A stretch of 64,000 bases of DNA from Chryseobacterium sp. ERMR1:04 (GCF_001297705.1 NZ_LIRF01000003.1:310001-374000), one strand, 5' to 3'. Positions 1 to 9,079 are shown, counted from the stretch's first letter. Numbers and translations: made by a program. Notes: generated by a model from the letters alone, not told the origin.

Positions 1-584
1 TTTAATGGGGCAATTTCTCTTTCGCTGTCGATTTTATCACGGATAATTAGGTTTTCCTTTACTTGCTGTTCGTTGGCCTCAATACCAAGGCTTAGAAGTT
101 CGTTATATCTTCTTTTTGTTCTTTCATCAATACTGGCAGTAAGGAAAAATTTGAAGTCAGCATTTGGCAGAACTACTGTCCCAATGTCACGTCCGTCCAT
201 AATAATTCCGCCTTTCTCTGCCAAGGTACGTTGAGATTGAAGTAAAAAGTCTCTTACTTCTTTTTGTTTAGCAACTAAACTTACGTTATCAGAAACCTGA
301 TTGGTTCTGATTTGTTTAGATATATCGGTTTGATTAAGATAAAGAACCAATTCGCCCTCGTTATTTTTAAACTCAAGTTGAATTTGATCTAAAGAAGAAA
401 ATAGTTTTTCAAGATTTATAGCTCCTTTATCATCCATACAGTGTTGCAGGCCAAACCAAGTAACACCTCTGTAAAGCGCACCTGTATCCAGATGAACGAG
501 TTCTAGTTTATCGGCAATGACCTTGGAGATTGAACTTTTTCCAGTAGAGGAGTACCCATCGATAGCTATTACAGGTTTTTTCAT
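1..584 (-). CDS. cmk: Cytidylate kinase, 3' end beyond window
   Basis: The gene runs off the left edge, so only the N-terminal 194 residues are visible. Cytidylate kinase phosphorylates CMP and dCMP with ATP in pyrimidine nucleotide recycling in the cytosol. The start ATG is at 584 and the protein begins MKKPVIAIDGYSSTGKSS. This is a typical CMK N-terminus with the P-loop GYSSTGKS at residues 10-17. Further on come the substrate-binding stretch DTGALYRG and the conserved DGRDIGTVV. Its neighbour is porQ on the same strand, a common flavobacterial arrangement. The 87-bp gap to porQ has no strong terminator, so co-transcription is possible. Confidence 0.93.
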   Translation of the reverse strand, partial: MKKPVIAIDGYSSTGKSSISKVIADKLELVHLDTGALYRGVTWFGLQHCMDDKGAINLEKLFSSLDQIQLEFKNNEGELVLYLNQTDISKQIRTNQVSDNVSLVAKQKEVRDFLLQSQRTLAEKGGIIMDGRDIGTVVLPNADFKFFLTASIDERTKRRYNELLSLGIEANEQQVKENLIIRDKIDSEREIAPL

Positions 585-671
585 ACCGCAATTTTCAAAA
601 TTTTTTCTGAAAAACCAAGAGATACTAAGAAATTTTCTTCATTAAGATATTAATTTTTTCTGATGAAGAAA

Positions 672-1661
672 TTAATATCTGTGTCCGCTAAGATCTAAAG
701 AAATTCCTATTTGGTTGACATTTGATGCGTTGTGATATCTTACGTGAGCATAATCAATCCTAAATTTGGCAATTTTAATCCCAAAACCTCCGGAAAGACC
801 TGAAAAGTTTCTTTGATCTGCTACGGCCAATTCGTTTCCTCTTTTTACGTTATATCCTAATCTGATGTTAAAACCTTTTTCAGGGAATAATTCTGCACCA
901 ATAGAGAAGTGGTCGGCAATTTTTCTCCCCACATTTACTTCCTGTCCGTTTACATTATAATCTGATGAAATATCAAACTGTTGTAAATCGTGAGCAGTAA
1001 TGGTAATGGCTAAAGGAATTGCTTTCAGAATTTTGGTATATCCTAAATCTACTCTGAAGGGAAGATTCTCTCTCGTTCCGTTGAAAGATTTAAACTGATA
1101 TCCGAAATTTCTGGCTACCACAGAAACAACTTCTTTGCTTTTCTTATTGTGATAAGTAACCCCTAAAGTTCCTCCAATGGCAGAGGAAGAGTAATTATCA
1201 ATTTTTGAAGTGATGAAGTTGATTCCTCCACCAATTGTCCAGTCTTCTTCAAACTGATAGGCATATCCGGCTCCCACAGCAACATCCGAAGCGGTGAAGT
1301 TTCCATTTTCAAAACCACTTTCATCCGTTCTCGGGATGTCACCATAGCTCATGTACCTTGCATTGATGGTGGCCATGTGACCATTCTCAAAATCTTTGGC
1401 GAAAGCTATTGTTCCGTATTTTGAATCCGCCAGATAGGCAGCTCCATTTACAGAAAGCTGTTTATCAGAATCTTTATTTAGTAACGCGGGGTTTGCAATA
1501 GCAAAGGAAACATCATAATCTCTTATGGTAATTGCGTCTCCACCTAAGGCTGCTTGCCTTGCAGATACAGGAATATTTAAAAATGGATAAACATTTCTTC
1601 CTGATTGCGCATAAGACACAATACCTGACAGAAATAATGAAAAAATGACAATTTTCTTCAA
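672..1661 (-). CDS. porQ: Type IX secretion system protein PorQ
   Basis: This 329-residue protein has an N-terminal signal peptide (about residues 1-19, ending SYAQ). The mature start, with NVYPFLNIPVSARQAALGG, is characteristic of PorQ. The rest is an outer-membrane beta-barrel of the PorV/FadL type with alternating amphipathic strands. PorQ works at the outer membrane with PorU, PorV and PorZ in the T9SS attachment complex, which anchors secreted cargo. The cargo side is also present here: two M28 peptidases at 57518-59975 carry T9SS C-terminal tails. A -7 element lies 19 bp upstream and the gene is divergent from pyrH. The identification rests on family resemblance and the cmk neighbour. 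Confidence 0.88.
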   Translation of the reverse strand: MKKIVIFSLFLSGIVSYAQSGRNVYPFLNIPVSARQAALGGDAITIRDYDVSFAIANPALLNKDSDKQLSVNGAAYLADSKYGTIAFAKDFENGHMATINARYMSYGDIPRTDESGFENGNFTASDVAVGAGYAYQFEEDWTIGGGINFITSKIDNYSSSAIGGTLGVTYHNKKSKEVVSVVARNFGYQFKSFNGTRENLPFRVDLGYTKILKAIPLAITITAHDLQQFDISSDYNVNGQEVNVGRKIADHFSIGAELFPEKGFNIRLGYNVKRGNELAVADQRNFSGLSGGFGIKIAKFRIDYAHVRYHNASNVNQIGISLDLSGHRY

Positions 1662-1679
1662 TTCAATTTATAATTAATG

Positions 1680-1687
1680 CAAAAATA
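1680..1687 (-). promoter_or_regulatory. porQ promoter, -7 element
   Basis: On the minus strand the sequence TATTTTTG matches the Bacteroidota -7 consensus TAnnTTTG. It predicts transcription starting near 1673, about 12 nt before the porQ ATG. No clear -33 element was assigned. Confidence 0.5.
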
Positions 1688-1766
1688 ATCCTTTTTCGTA
1701 CGTATCAAAATATTTCTCACATTATTTCTGATTAAATATTTTTCTTATTGCAATATTTTTAATGAT

Positions 1767-1774
1767 TATATTTG
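1767..1774 (+). promoter_or_regulatory. pyrH-frr promoter, -7 element
   Basis: TATATTTG matches TAnnTTTG. A TTG at 1748-1750 could be the -33 element, with a slightly short spacer of 16 nt. The predicted start near 1781 gives a leader of about 48 nt before pyrH. This promoter is divergent from that of porQ. Confidence 0.55.
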
Positions 1775-1828
1775 CAAAATCAAATTTCAGGGAGCTATCC
1801 CTTCTTAAAAAGTTATTAAAAATTAAAG

Positions 1829-2536
1829 ATGAAATATAAAAGAATCCTTCTAAAACTTAGTGGTGAAGCCTTAATGGGTAACAGACAATATGGTATTGAC
1901 ACTGAAAGACTACAAGAGTATGCAGTGGAAATAAAGAAAGTAGTAGAAAGAGGCTGTGAAATTGCCATTGTAATTGGAGGAGGAAATATTTTCCGTGGAG
2001 TAGCCGGTGCTGCGAAGGGAATGGACAGAGTACAGGGAGATTATATGGGAATGCTTGCCACTGTAATTAACGGAATGGCTTTGCAAGGTGCTTTGGAAGA
2101 TGCAGGAATCAAAACGAGACTTCAGTCTGCTATTGAAATGGATAAAGTAGCTGAACCTTTCATCAAAAGACGCGCTGTGAGACACCTTGAGAAAGGTAGA
2201 GTAGTGATCTTTGGAGCTGGAACAGGAAATCCTTATTTCACAACTGATACAGCTGCTACACTAAGAGCTATCGAAATCGGAGCTGATGTTATCTTAAAAG
2301 GAACAAGAGTAGATGGTATCTATGACAGCGATCCTGAGAAAAATGCGGATGCCGTGAAATACAACTCTTTATCTTTCGACGAAGTTTTTGAAAAGAATCT
2401 TAAAGTAATGGATATGACTGCATTCACTTTAAGTCACGAAAATAAATTACCCATCATTGTATTTGATATGAATAAAGAAGGTAATTTAGTGAAGATTGTA
2501 GAAGGAGAAAATGTTGGAACTCTAGTCAATTTATAA
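1829..2536 (+). CDS. pyrH: UMP kinase
   Basis: PyrH is the hexameric bacterial UMP kinase of the amino-acid kinase fold, making UDP from UMP and ATP. The 235-residue protein is full length. It shows the N-terminal ATP-binding [12 protein letters not shown] (about residues 5-16), the glycine-rich GGGNIFRG (about 50-57), the UMP-contacting [10 protein letters not shown] and the [13 protein letters not shown] segment typical of the family. frr follows 100 bp downstream on the same strand, the widespread pyrH-frr pairing. No odd features were seen. Confidence 0.97.
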   Translation: MKYKRILLKLSGEALMGNRQYGIDTERLQEYAVEIKKVVERGCEIAIVIGGGNIFRGVAGAAKGMDRVQGDYMGMLATVINGMALQGALEDAGIKTRLQSAIEMDKVAEPFIKRRAVRHLEKGRVVIFGAGTGNPYFTTDTAATLRAIEIGADVILKGTRVDGIYDSDPEKNADAVKYNSLSFDEVFEKNLKVMDMTAFTLSHENKLPIIVFDMNKEGNLVKIVEGENVGTLVNL

Positions 2537-2636
2537 TTAAGTTCTGGGTTTAGAGTTTTTTTGTTTTAAAAAGGACTCGTTACCCGTTACTTATTATTCA
2601 TAAAAAATGTGTAACTATTCAAATTTTAGATATATA

Positions 2637-3191
2637 ATGGAAGAATTAGATCTTATAGTAGAAACTGTAAAACAAGACATGGAAGCAGCTATTAAGCATT
2701 TGGATCATGCATTTCAAAGAATTAGAGCAGGACGTGCATCTACATCTATGGTTCAGGATGTTATGGTAGAATATTACGGAGCTCCGACTCCTATTAACCA
2801 AGTTGCCAACGTTTCTGTTCCTGATGCTATGACTATCGCTATTCAACCTTGGGATAGAACTGCAGTAGGTGCGATAGAAAAAGCTATTATCAACTCTAAC
2901 TTAGGTTTTGCTCCTTCAAACAACGGGGAAACGATTATCCTTAATGTACCCCCTTTAACAGAGGAAAGAAGAAGAGATTTGGCAAAACAGGCTAAAGGAG
3001 AAACTGAAGATACAAAGATTGTTGTAAGAAACGCAAGACAAAACGGTTTGAAAGAACTTAAAAGACTAGAAGGTGTTTCTGAAGATGTTATAAAAGGAGT
3101 GGAAGAAGATATTCAGGCTCTTACAGACAAGCACGTAAAGGCTTGTGATGATCATCTTAAGACGAAAGAAGCTGAAATTATGAAAGTATAA
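2637..3191 (+). CDS. frr: Ribosome recycling factor
   Basis: RRF splits post-termination ribosomes together with EF-G. Starting at the ATG at 2637 gives 184 residues beginning MEELDLIVETVK, the usual family length. A further upstream ATG at 2607 would add ten residues with no family match, so it is not used. Signature segments include RIRAGRAS near residue 30 and the C-terminal helix rich in Lys and Glu. The gene is followed immediately by a strong bidirectional terminator, which ends the pyrH-frr unit. Confidence 0.96.
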   Translation: MEELDLIVETVKQDMEAAIKHLDHAFQRIRAGRASTSMVQDVMVEYYGAPTPINQVANVSVPDAMTIAIQPWDRTAVGAIEKAIINSNLGFAPSNNGETIILNVPPLTEERRRDLAKQAKGETEDTKIVVRNARQNGLKELKRLEGVSEDVIKGVEEDIQALTDKHVKACDDHLKTKEAEIMKV

Positions 3192-3210
3192 TTTTCAGTT
3201 TTTGAAAATA

Positions 3211-3244
3211 AAAAAGAGGTTCCAATTTTTTGGAACCTCTTTTT
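3211..3244. terminator. Bidirectional terminator after frr
   Basis: A perfect 15-bp stem (3211-3225 with 3230-3244) has a TTTT loop. Its outer A/T pairs supply a U-tract in both directions. It separates frr from the convergent secreted-protein gene at 3263. Confidence 0.9.
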
Positions 3245-3262
3245 GTTGGTATGAATGATTGA

Positions 3263-4051
3263 TTATTTACAGTTTTCGTTGTAATCGTAGATCACTTCGT
3301 TTACGATAGAAAGGTTATCAGACATTGCGTTGTCAATTTCGTTTTTAATGAATTTTCCTAATCCAGATCTTTTCTTTGCATCATTTTTTAGAGAACCATA
3401 TTCTCCTTTTGTAATTTTACCTCTTACATACGGACAGTCAGCAACAATTATTTTAGCTTTATCAAGCGTTAATTCTTCTACTTTGCCTCCTTTTTTTGAA
3501 TAGATATAAGATGGACTTTGTTTTAATCTTCTGGTTTCTTCTTCAGCCACTGCAACCTGACCTCCCGCAGAGAACGTAGTTGGGTAACCATATAATTTAT
3601 ACACTTTTATCTTTCCATCTGTGATTAATTCTGCAAACTGATTAGATTTTGTAAGATTGTTAAAAGCCTTTATACCTCCGCTTAAACCTCCCGTAGCAGT
3701 ATTGAACCCTTCTTTGGTGTTGGTATATTTTACAACTTCAAAATGTCTTTCAGTATCATTTTCGTAAGCCATATATGCTTTCAGATCATCTGAATCATAC
3801 GTCTTAAATTTCTGTCTTTTTTTAGAGCTATCAATATCAGAAGTAGCAATGAATTTTACTTTTTTCTGATTCTGCCACGGGCTATTATCACTTCCATTCA
3901 ACCTTACAATACCTTCAATTTTCTTTCCTCCTTTATCGATTATATAACCATATTTTTCACCTGCTCTCATTTCGTAATCCATATTATCTTCCTGTGCGTA
4001 TGCATTGAAAGAAGCAAGGCTAAATAATCCAACTAATAATAATTTCTTCAT
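3263..4051 (-). CDS. Secreted protein of unknown function
   Basis: I do not recognise a named family for this 262-residue protein. It has a clear signal peptide (MKKLLLVGLFSLASFNAYAQ, cleavage near residue 19) and no later membrane segment, so it is probably periplasmic or surface-exposed. The mature part starts with an acidic stretch. It then contains KYGYIIDKGGKKIEGIVRLNG, a pattern seen in flavobacterial proteins of unknown role, and many Lys/Asp residues. The four Cys-poor C-terminal segments give no catalytic hint. It has its own promoter (TATCTTTG on the minus strand at 4078-4071) and is flanked by terminators, so it looks monocistronic. Confidence 0.75.
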   Translation of the reverse strand: MKKLLLVGLFSLASFNAYAQEDNMDYEMRAGEKYGYIIDKGGKKIEGIVRLNGSDNSPWQNQKKVKFIATSDIDSSKKRQKFKTYDSDDLKAYMAYENDTERHFEVVKYTNTKEGFNTATGGLSGGIKAFNNLTKSNQFAELITDGKIKVYKLYGYPTTFSAGGQVAVAEEETRRLKQSPSYIYSKKGGKVEELTLDKAKIIVADCPYVRGKITKGEYGSLKNDAKKRSGLGKFIKNEIDNAMSDNLSIVNEVIYDYNENCK

Positions 4052-4070
4052 ATAATTTTATTTAATTTCC

Positions 4071-4078
4071 CAAAGATA
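4071..4078 (-). promoter_or_regulatory. Promoter of the 3263-4051 gene, -7 element
   Basis: TATCTTTG on the minus strand matches TAnnTTTG. It lies 20 bp before the ATG at 4051 and predicts a short leader. Confidence 0.5.
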
Positions 4079-4133
4079 ATTTTTTATCTTGAAAATAAAT
4101 ATAAGACGAAAAATTTTAATATATACCAATGAA

Positions 4134-4159
4134 AAAGATCCAGAATTTTCTGGATCTTT
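4134..4159. terminator. Terminator hairpin downstream of lptF/lptG-type gene
   Basis: A perfect 12-bp stem (4134-4145 with 4148-4159) closes on a very short TT loop. The U-tract on the minus strand is only partly present. It is placed correctly to end the lptF/G transcript, whose stop is at 4176. Confidence 0.65.
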
Positions 4160-4175
4160 ACTTTTTGAAGTAAAA

Positions 4176-5633
4176 CTACTGATATCTTTTATGTTCATCG
4201 CTTTTCTTCGAGAACAGTTTTGTAATGGGTTTCAATAAGCCTTTGTATTTCTCAGCATCAAATAACTGTGAATCTGTAAGCGCTTTATAAGTCATCCAAA
4301 CGCCAAAAGGGAAGAGGATGATGTTGGGAAGCCAAGCCGCTAGATAAGGGTTCATTTTTCCTGCCCAGGCAATGTTTTCAACACCAACATTAATAACATA
4401 GAATATAATGAAAATTACAATTGCGATGATCACCGGAAGTCCCATCCCTCCTTTTCTAATGATGGAACCTAAACTTGCTCCAATTAAAAAGAATATAATA
4501 CAGGTAAATGAATAGGTGAGAATTCTTTGCTGATAGATCACCACTTTACTGAAGTATTTTACGTTGGGATTTATTTCGTTATTTTTTGTCTCTAATGTAG
4601 ATTTTAAATTGTCTAATCTGTTATGAGCATTGTAGATCATTTCCAATTTCTTATCGCTTTTTACGGTGTCTAATTTAACCTGAGCTTTCGGAATGGCTTT
4701 AGATTTATTTTGCTCCATATAGGTGATGACAGAATTGGTCTGATTCAAAACATCTCCACTGGAAGTTGCAAAGAATTTCTCATTATCCTTTTTATTCTTA
4801 TCAATCGTTTTTTGAAGTTGGTTAAAAGTCTGGAAACGGTAATCATCAGTAATCTGCTCCTCATCAATTGCTTTATTAATGATTTCACTAATATCAAAAT
4901 GGGAGGTTAATGTATCAAATTTTATCGCTTGATCGGGTTGCTTCAGCCTTACGTTGTCAGGTTTTCCACTAAAGTTATCTTCAAAAATATACCCGTTAAA
5001 AAGAACCAATTTTAAGAAATTCTTATTCGCTGCAGGAACAAATTTTCCTTTCTCCGCTACAATGGATTGTTGGTTTTCATAGGTACTTGCTTTTCTGTGA
5101 ACAAAAACGCCTTCTATATTTTCACCATTCTCCCCATAAATTTTATCAAACTTGACCATGTATCCAGGAAGCTGATCGATAAACTGTCCCGGTGTGAAAT
5201 TCAGCGCAGGTTTGGTCTGAGCAATATTAAAAAGCATGTTTTTAGCCTTTCTCTGAAAATCCGGAATAATATTATTCGAAAAGAAAAAGAGCATAATGGC
5301 CAGCGCAGTAGATACTCCTAAAAGGGGCATCATCACTCTGGTTAAAGAAATTCCGGCAGCTTTCATGGCTGCCAATTCGTACCGTTCTCCAAATTCACCG
5401 AAAGACATAATACTAGCCAAAAGAATAGTAAGCGGTAGAACCATACTTATTACACTTACCCCAAGGTAAAAAAGTAATTTCAGGATCTCCCAAGTACTTA
5501 GGCCTTTTCCCATAAATTGCCCCAATTGCACCCATACAATATTTACAATAAAGATGAAAAACAATACACTAAATATGAAAAAAAACGGTCCAAAGAAGGT
5601 TTTTATGATATATCGGTCTAGTATTTTTAACAT
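4176..5633 (-). CDS. LptF/LptG family permease
   Basis: This 485-residue protein is a YjgP/YjgQ (LptF/LptG) family member. These are transmembrane subunits of the Lpt transporter that extracts lipopolysaccharide from the inner membrane. The start MLKILDRYIIKTFFGPF is typical. Three N-terminal membrane helices (about residues 12-115) precede a large periplasmic jellyroll-like region (about 130-370). Three more helices follow near residues 372-460. The segment GERYELAAMKAAGIS, just after the second helix, is the conserved coupling-helix region that contacts the ATPase. Whether it is LptF or LptG cannot be decided from sequence alone. lolA and ftsK lie upstream on the same strand. Confidence 0.88.
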   Translation of the reverse strand: MLKILDRYIIKTFFGPFFFIFSVLFFIFIVNIVWVQLGQFMGKGLSTWEILKLLFYLGVSVISMVLPLTILLASIMSFGEFGERYELAAMKAAGISLTRVMMPLLGVSTALAIMLFFFSNNIIPDFQRKAKNMLFNIAQTKPALNFTPGQFIDQLPGYMVKFDKIYGENGENIEGVFVHRKASTYENQQSIVAEKGKFVPAANKNFLKLVLFNGYIFEDNFSGKPDNVRLKQPDQAIKFDTLTSHFDISEIINKAIDEEQITDDYRFQTFNQLQKTIDKNKKDNEKFFATSSGDVLNQTNSVITYMEQNKSKAIPKAQVKLDTVKSDKKLEMIYNAHNRLDNLKSTLETKNNEINPNVKYFSKVVIYQQRILTYSFTCIIFFLIGASLGSIIRKGGMGLPVIIAIVIFIIFYVINVGVENIAWAGKMNPYLAAWLPNIILFPFGVWMTYKALTDSQLFDAEKYKGLLKPITKLFSKKSDEHKRYQ

Positions 5634-5650
5634 TCGCCAAAATTAATGAA

Positions 5651-5678
5651 AAAGCCACAAAGTTTTCTTTGTGACTTT
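5651..5678. terminator. Hairpin between lolA and the LptF/G gene
   Basis: A 12-bp stem with one mismatch (5651-5662 with 5667-5678) and a TTTT loop lies between lolA and the start of the LptF/G gene. It could terminate or attenuate lolA transcription. The U-tract is weak. Confidence 0.45.
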
Positions 5679-5741
5679 ATATTTTATTATTTTTTTATCA
5701 TTAAGTAATAATACTAAATTGTAACGCTGAAAATCTGCTTT

Positions 5742-6389
5742 TTACAATTCTGTGATTACGTAATTCTTATATTTATTTTTATCAAATACAAACATGTTTG
5801 CATCCAGATCTTGATTTTCTTTGTATTCTTTAATGGCAATTACGGCAACATCTTTATTATTTCCGTGTTGTTCTAATTTTACCATTTGTTTTTTAGCAGA
5901 ATCTACAAAGATGTACACATATTTTAATCCGTTTGCTTTAACCGGAGTTAATTTAATGAAATCTGTGTTTACGCCATTTACATTTTTCTTCCCATCGTAT
6001 GTTACATTATAATCATTTCTATAGGTAGAAAGATAATTGATAGGGGAGAACATGGTGCTGTTGGCATTAGGTTTTGCTACAGTAACCTCCATGTCTTCTG
6101 TATTGATGTTGTAAATCTTATTTCCATCGAAGATCTGTTCTGTATCCATGATCTTCAGTTTGTATTTATCTCCAGAAGCATAATAAATTCCAGGTTCTGT
6201 TTTTCCAACTTCTCCATTTACTCCACTTCCAAAAGAGAACTTAAAATAGGTGTTCTTTTTAGATTTGTAATTTGCTGTGATGTCGTCTAATATTTTTTTA
6301 GCCTTTGCATCAATTTTTTGTGCATTGGTAAATCCAACTGCTCCTACAACAAATCCTCCTAATATTATTTTTGAAATACTGTTTTTCAT
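5742..6389 (-). CDS. lolA: LolA-like outer-membrane lipoprotein carrier
   Basis: The 215-residue protein has a signal peptide (about residues 1-23, ending FTNAQ). Its LolA-type body starts KIDAKAKKILDDITANYKS, followed by YFKFSF and the later YASGDKYKLKIMDTEQIFDGNKIY. LolA proteins are periplasmic half-barrels that carry lipoproteins from the inner to the outer membrane. Flavobacteria carry divergent versions of this kind. The gene lies between ftsK and the LptF/G gene, 70 bp after ftsK, which fits a shared envelope unit. Sequence identity to proteobacterial LolA is low, so the function is inferred from fold-level similarity and context. Confidence 0.82.
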   Translation of the reverse strand: MKNSISKIILGGFVVGAVGFTNAQKIDAKAKKILDDITANYKSKKNTYFKFSFGSGVNGEVGKTEPGIYYASGDKYKLKIMDTEQIFDGNKIYNINTEDMEVTVAKPNANSTMFSPINYLSTYRNDYNVTYDGKKNVNGVNTDFIKLTPVKANGLKYVYIFVDSAKKQMVKLEQHGNNKDVAVIAIKEYKENQDLDANMFVFDKNKYKNYVITEL

Positions 6390-6459
6390 TTTTTTTAATT
6401 TTATACTCTTTATACATTTTCCAACTTCAAAAGGTCAACATCAAATAGCGTTTTCCCCT

Positions 6460-8850
6460 TTATCTACGCAGATCTTCCAAAAACTGTTCCAAAGAATGAA
6501 GGTCACTGATAATCACTTCTCTTGCTTTCGCGCCATTGAAGCCGCCTACGATACCGCTTGCTTCCAATTGATCCATGATTCTTCCTGCTCTATTGTATCC
6601 TAATTTTAATTGTCTCTGAAGCATAGAGGTAGATCCTTGTTGCGTAGAAACAATAATTCTTGCAGCATCCTCAAATAACGCATCTTTTTCGTTTGGATCA
6701 AAAGCTCCGACATTACTTGTTGCTTCTTCTGAAACATATTCAGGAAGAAGGAATGCAGAAGCATATCCTTTTTGTTCCCCGATAAATTCCGCCAGTCTTT
6801 CTACTTCCGGAGTATCTACGAAAGCACATTGAAGTCTTAAAATTTCATTTCCGTTAAAGTAAAGCATATCTCCTTTACCAATCAACTGATCTGCTCCGGG
6901 AGAATCCAGAATCGTTCTTGAATCCACACTTGAAATTACTCTAAATGCTGCTCTCGCCGGGAAGTTAGCTTTAATCATCCCTGTAATTACATTTACAGAA
7001 GGTCTTTGTGTAGCAACAATTAAGTGAATTCCTACTGCTCTTGCCAGCTGAGCCAATCTTGCAATAGGTAATTCTACTTCTTTTCCTGCCGTCATGATTA
7101 AATCTGCAAACTCGTCAACAACCAAAACGATGTAAGGTAAATAACGGTGCCCATTTTCAGGATTTAGTTTTCTTTCCGTGAATTTCTTGTTGTATTCTTT
7201 TAAGTTTTTACAGAATGCATTTTTAAGTAGGTCATATCGTTGATCCATCTCTACACAAAGAGAATTCAACGTATTAATTACTTTATTGGTGTCGGTGATA
7301 ATAGCATCATCTGTATCCGGAAGTTTCGCTAAATAATGTCTTTCAATTTTTGAATATAAAGAAAGTTCCACCTTTTTAGGATCCACCATCACGAATTTCA
7401 ATTCACTTGGGTGTTTCTTGTAGAGTAGGGAAGTAAGGATGGCATTGATACCAACTGATTTCCCTTGTCCTGTAGCACCCGCCATCAATAAGTGAGGCAT
7501 CTTTGAAAGATCGGCCATGAAGACCTCATTCGAGATTGTTTTTCCAAAAACAACCGGAAGGTCCATGTCTGTATTTTGGAATTTATGCGATGCGATAACA
7601 GAGCGCATAGAAACCATGGTAGGATTTTTTCTGGGAACTTCAATTCCGATTGTTCCTTTTCCTGGCATTGGAGCGATAATTCTAATTCCTAATGCAGAAA
7701 GATTCAAGGCAATATCGTCCTGTAGTTTTTTAATGGCTGATACTCTGATTCCCGCTTCTGGAACAATTTCGTATAAGGTAACAGTTGGTCCTATCGTAGC
7801 TTTGATTTCAGAAATTCCAACATTGAAATTTTTTAACAGCCCTACAATTTTATTTTTATTTTCTTCTAATTCTTCCTGATTGATAGAAATTTCCTCATTT
7901 CCATAATCTGTTAAAAGATTAACCGGAGGCATTTGGAAATTAGCCAAATCTAATTTGTGATCATAAAGACCGTGTTTATCTACAAGCTCTTTAGATTTTC
8001 TGTCGGATTCATCTAAAACATCGATAACAGGTGCTACTTCTATATTGAATTTAATCTCTTCTTTAACGATTGGTTTTGGAGGATTAATATCAAATGCTTC
8101 CTCCGGAGTTGAAACCGGCACCGCAGATTTTGTTTTTAGATTTACATTAACAGGTTGTGAAAAATCATTCTTACTTTCTTCAAATGAAGTATGATTTGGA
8201 GTTGTAATGGTAACAGGATCCAGAACGGTTGAAACAGGAAGAACCTCAGGAAATCCTTTAGGAACGCTTACTGGTTTTACAGGTTCTTCAACTTTTATTT
8301 TTTGAGGAATATCCGTTACCGAAACATTGCTACTTTCATTGGCGCTGCTGCTGTTATTATTATTATTATTATTATTATCCGGAGCCTCTTGAATTTCTTC
8401 TTCCAATTCTTCATCGGCTTCAAAATCTTCATCAGAACTTGGGATCATAGATTTTACTTTCCCGATTGTATTTTCATTAATCTTGTCGAATTTTGCTTTC
8501 ATCGAACTTGGACGAAGATTAAATTCTAAAATAAAATACAATGCAATACTCGATACCAAAACCGTCCAAAGCCCAACACTTCCTATGATGGCATTAAGAG
8601 AATCCATAATTTGATATCCGTACACCCCACTTAAAACGCCTTGTCCTTTTGTTATGGCTCCAAATAAAACAGGAAGCCAACAAATGAAAAATAATGAATG
8701 GCCAAAGGTCATCCAAGGTTTAAAGATCTTCTTTTTAAGGATCATGGTTCCTATGACCATAAAAAGAAATGCTATAATAAAAGAGGCAACGCCTATGCTT
8801 TCAAAAATACAATGCAATACTCGATACCAAAACCGTCCAAAGCCCAACAC
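6460..8850 (-). CDS. ftsK: DNA translocase FtsK, C-terminal part, separated by a duplication frameshift
   Basis: This is the main part of FtsK, the hexameric DNA pump that clears the septum of chromosomal DNA. In order it has membrane helices 2-4, an acidic linker with an Asn tract, the alpha/beta motor and a C-terminal winged-helix gamma domain. The motor has Walker A GATGQGKSVG and Walker B VLVVDEFADL; the gamma domain includes QLKLGYNRAGRIMDQLE. The open frame extends to a GTG at 8850. Its first 16 codons come from reading the second copy of a 271-bp duplication in a shifted frame, so the true upstream sequence is the segment at 8801-9319. Removing one copy restores a single 862-residue FtsK, a normal length. 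Whether this frame is translated alone is unknown. Confidence 0.9.
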   Translation of the reverse strand: MLGFGRFWYRVLHCIFESIGVASFIIAFLFMVIGTMILKKKIFKPWMTFGHSLFFICWLPVLFGAITKGQGVLSGVYGYQIMDSLNAIIGSVGLWTVLVSSIALYFILEFNLRPSSMKAKFDKINENTIGKVKSMIPSSDEDFEADEELEEEIQEAPDNNNNNNNNSSSANESSNVSVTDIPQKIKVEEPVKPVSVPKGFPEVLPVSTVLDPVTITTPNHTSFEESKNDFSQPVNVNLKTKSAVPVSTPEEAFDINPPKPIVKEEIKFNIEVAPVIDVLDESDRKSKELVDKHGLYDHKLDLANFQMPPVNLLTDYGNEEISINQEELEENKNKIVGLLKNFNVGISEIKATIGPTVTLYEIVPEAGIRVSAIKKLQDDIALNLSALGIRIIAPMPGKGTIGIEVPRKNPTMVSMRSVIASHKFQNTDMDLPVVFGKTISNEVFMADLSKMPHLLMAGATGQGKSVGINAILTSLLYKKHPSELKFVMVDPKKVELSLYSKIERHYLAKLPDTDDAIITDTNKVINTLNSLCVEMDQRYDLLKNAFCKNLKEYNKKFTERKLNPENGHRYLPYIVLVVDEFADLIMTAGKEVELPIARLAQLARAVGIHLIVATQRPSVNVITGMIKANFPARAAFRVISSVDSRTILDSPGADQLIGKGDMLYFNGNEILRLQCAFVDTPEVERLAEFIGEQKGYASAFLLPEYVSEEATSNVGAFDPNEKDALFEDAARIIVSTQQGSTSMLQRQLKLGYNRAGRIMDQLEASGIVGGFNGAKAREVIISDLHSLEQFLEDLRR
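8354..8378. repeat. (TTA)8 trinucleotide repeat encoding an Asn tract in FtsK
   Basis: Eight TTA units in a row on the plus strand encode eight consecutive Asn residues in the FtsK linker between the membrane and motor domains. Unit gain or loss would keep the reading frame and change only linker length. Confidence 0.9.
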
Positions 8851-9079
8851 TTCCTATGATGGCATTAAGAGAATCCATAATTTGATATCCGTACACCCCA
8901 CTTAAAACGCCTTGTCCTTTTGTTATGGCTCCAAATAAAACAGGAAGCCAACAAATGAAAAATAATGAATGGCCAAAGGTCATCCAAGGTTTAAAGATCT
9001 TCTTTTTAAGGATCATGGTTCCTATGACCATAAAAAGAAATGCTATAATAAAAGAGGCAACGCCTATGCTTTCAAAAAT
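8533..9079. repeat. Exact 271-bp tandem duplication inside ftsK
   Basis: The segment 8533-8808 recurs without a mismatch at 8804-9079, an offset of 271 bp. The copies share 5 bp (AAAAT), and the same 5 bp also occurs at the outer edge, a microhomology typical of slippage or template switching. The unit is not a multiple of three, so it shifts the ftsK frame. It encodes membrane helices 2-4. Confidence 0.97.

Noticed and set aside
2607..2636. Longer N-terminus for frr
   Set aside because: The extra ten residues have no family match, and the ATG at 2637 gives the usual RRF length.
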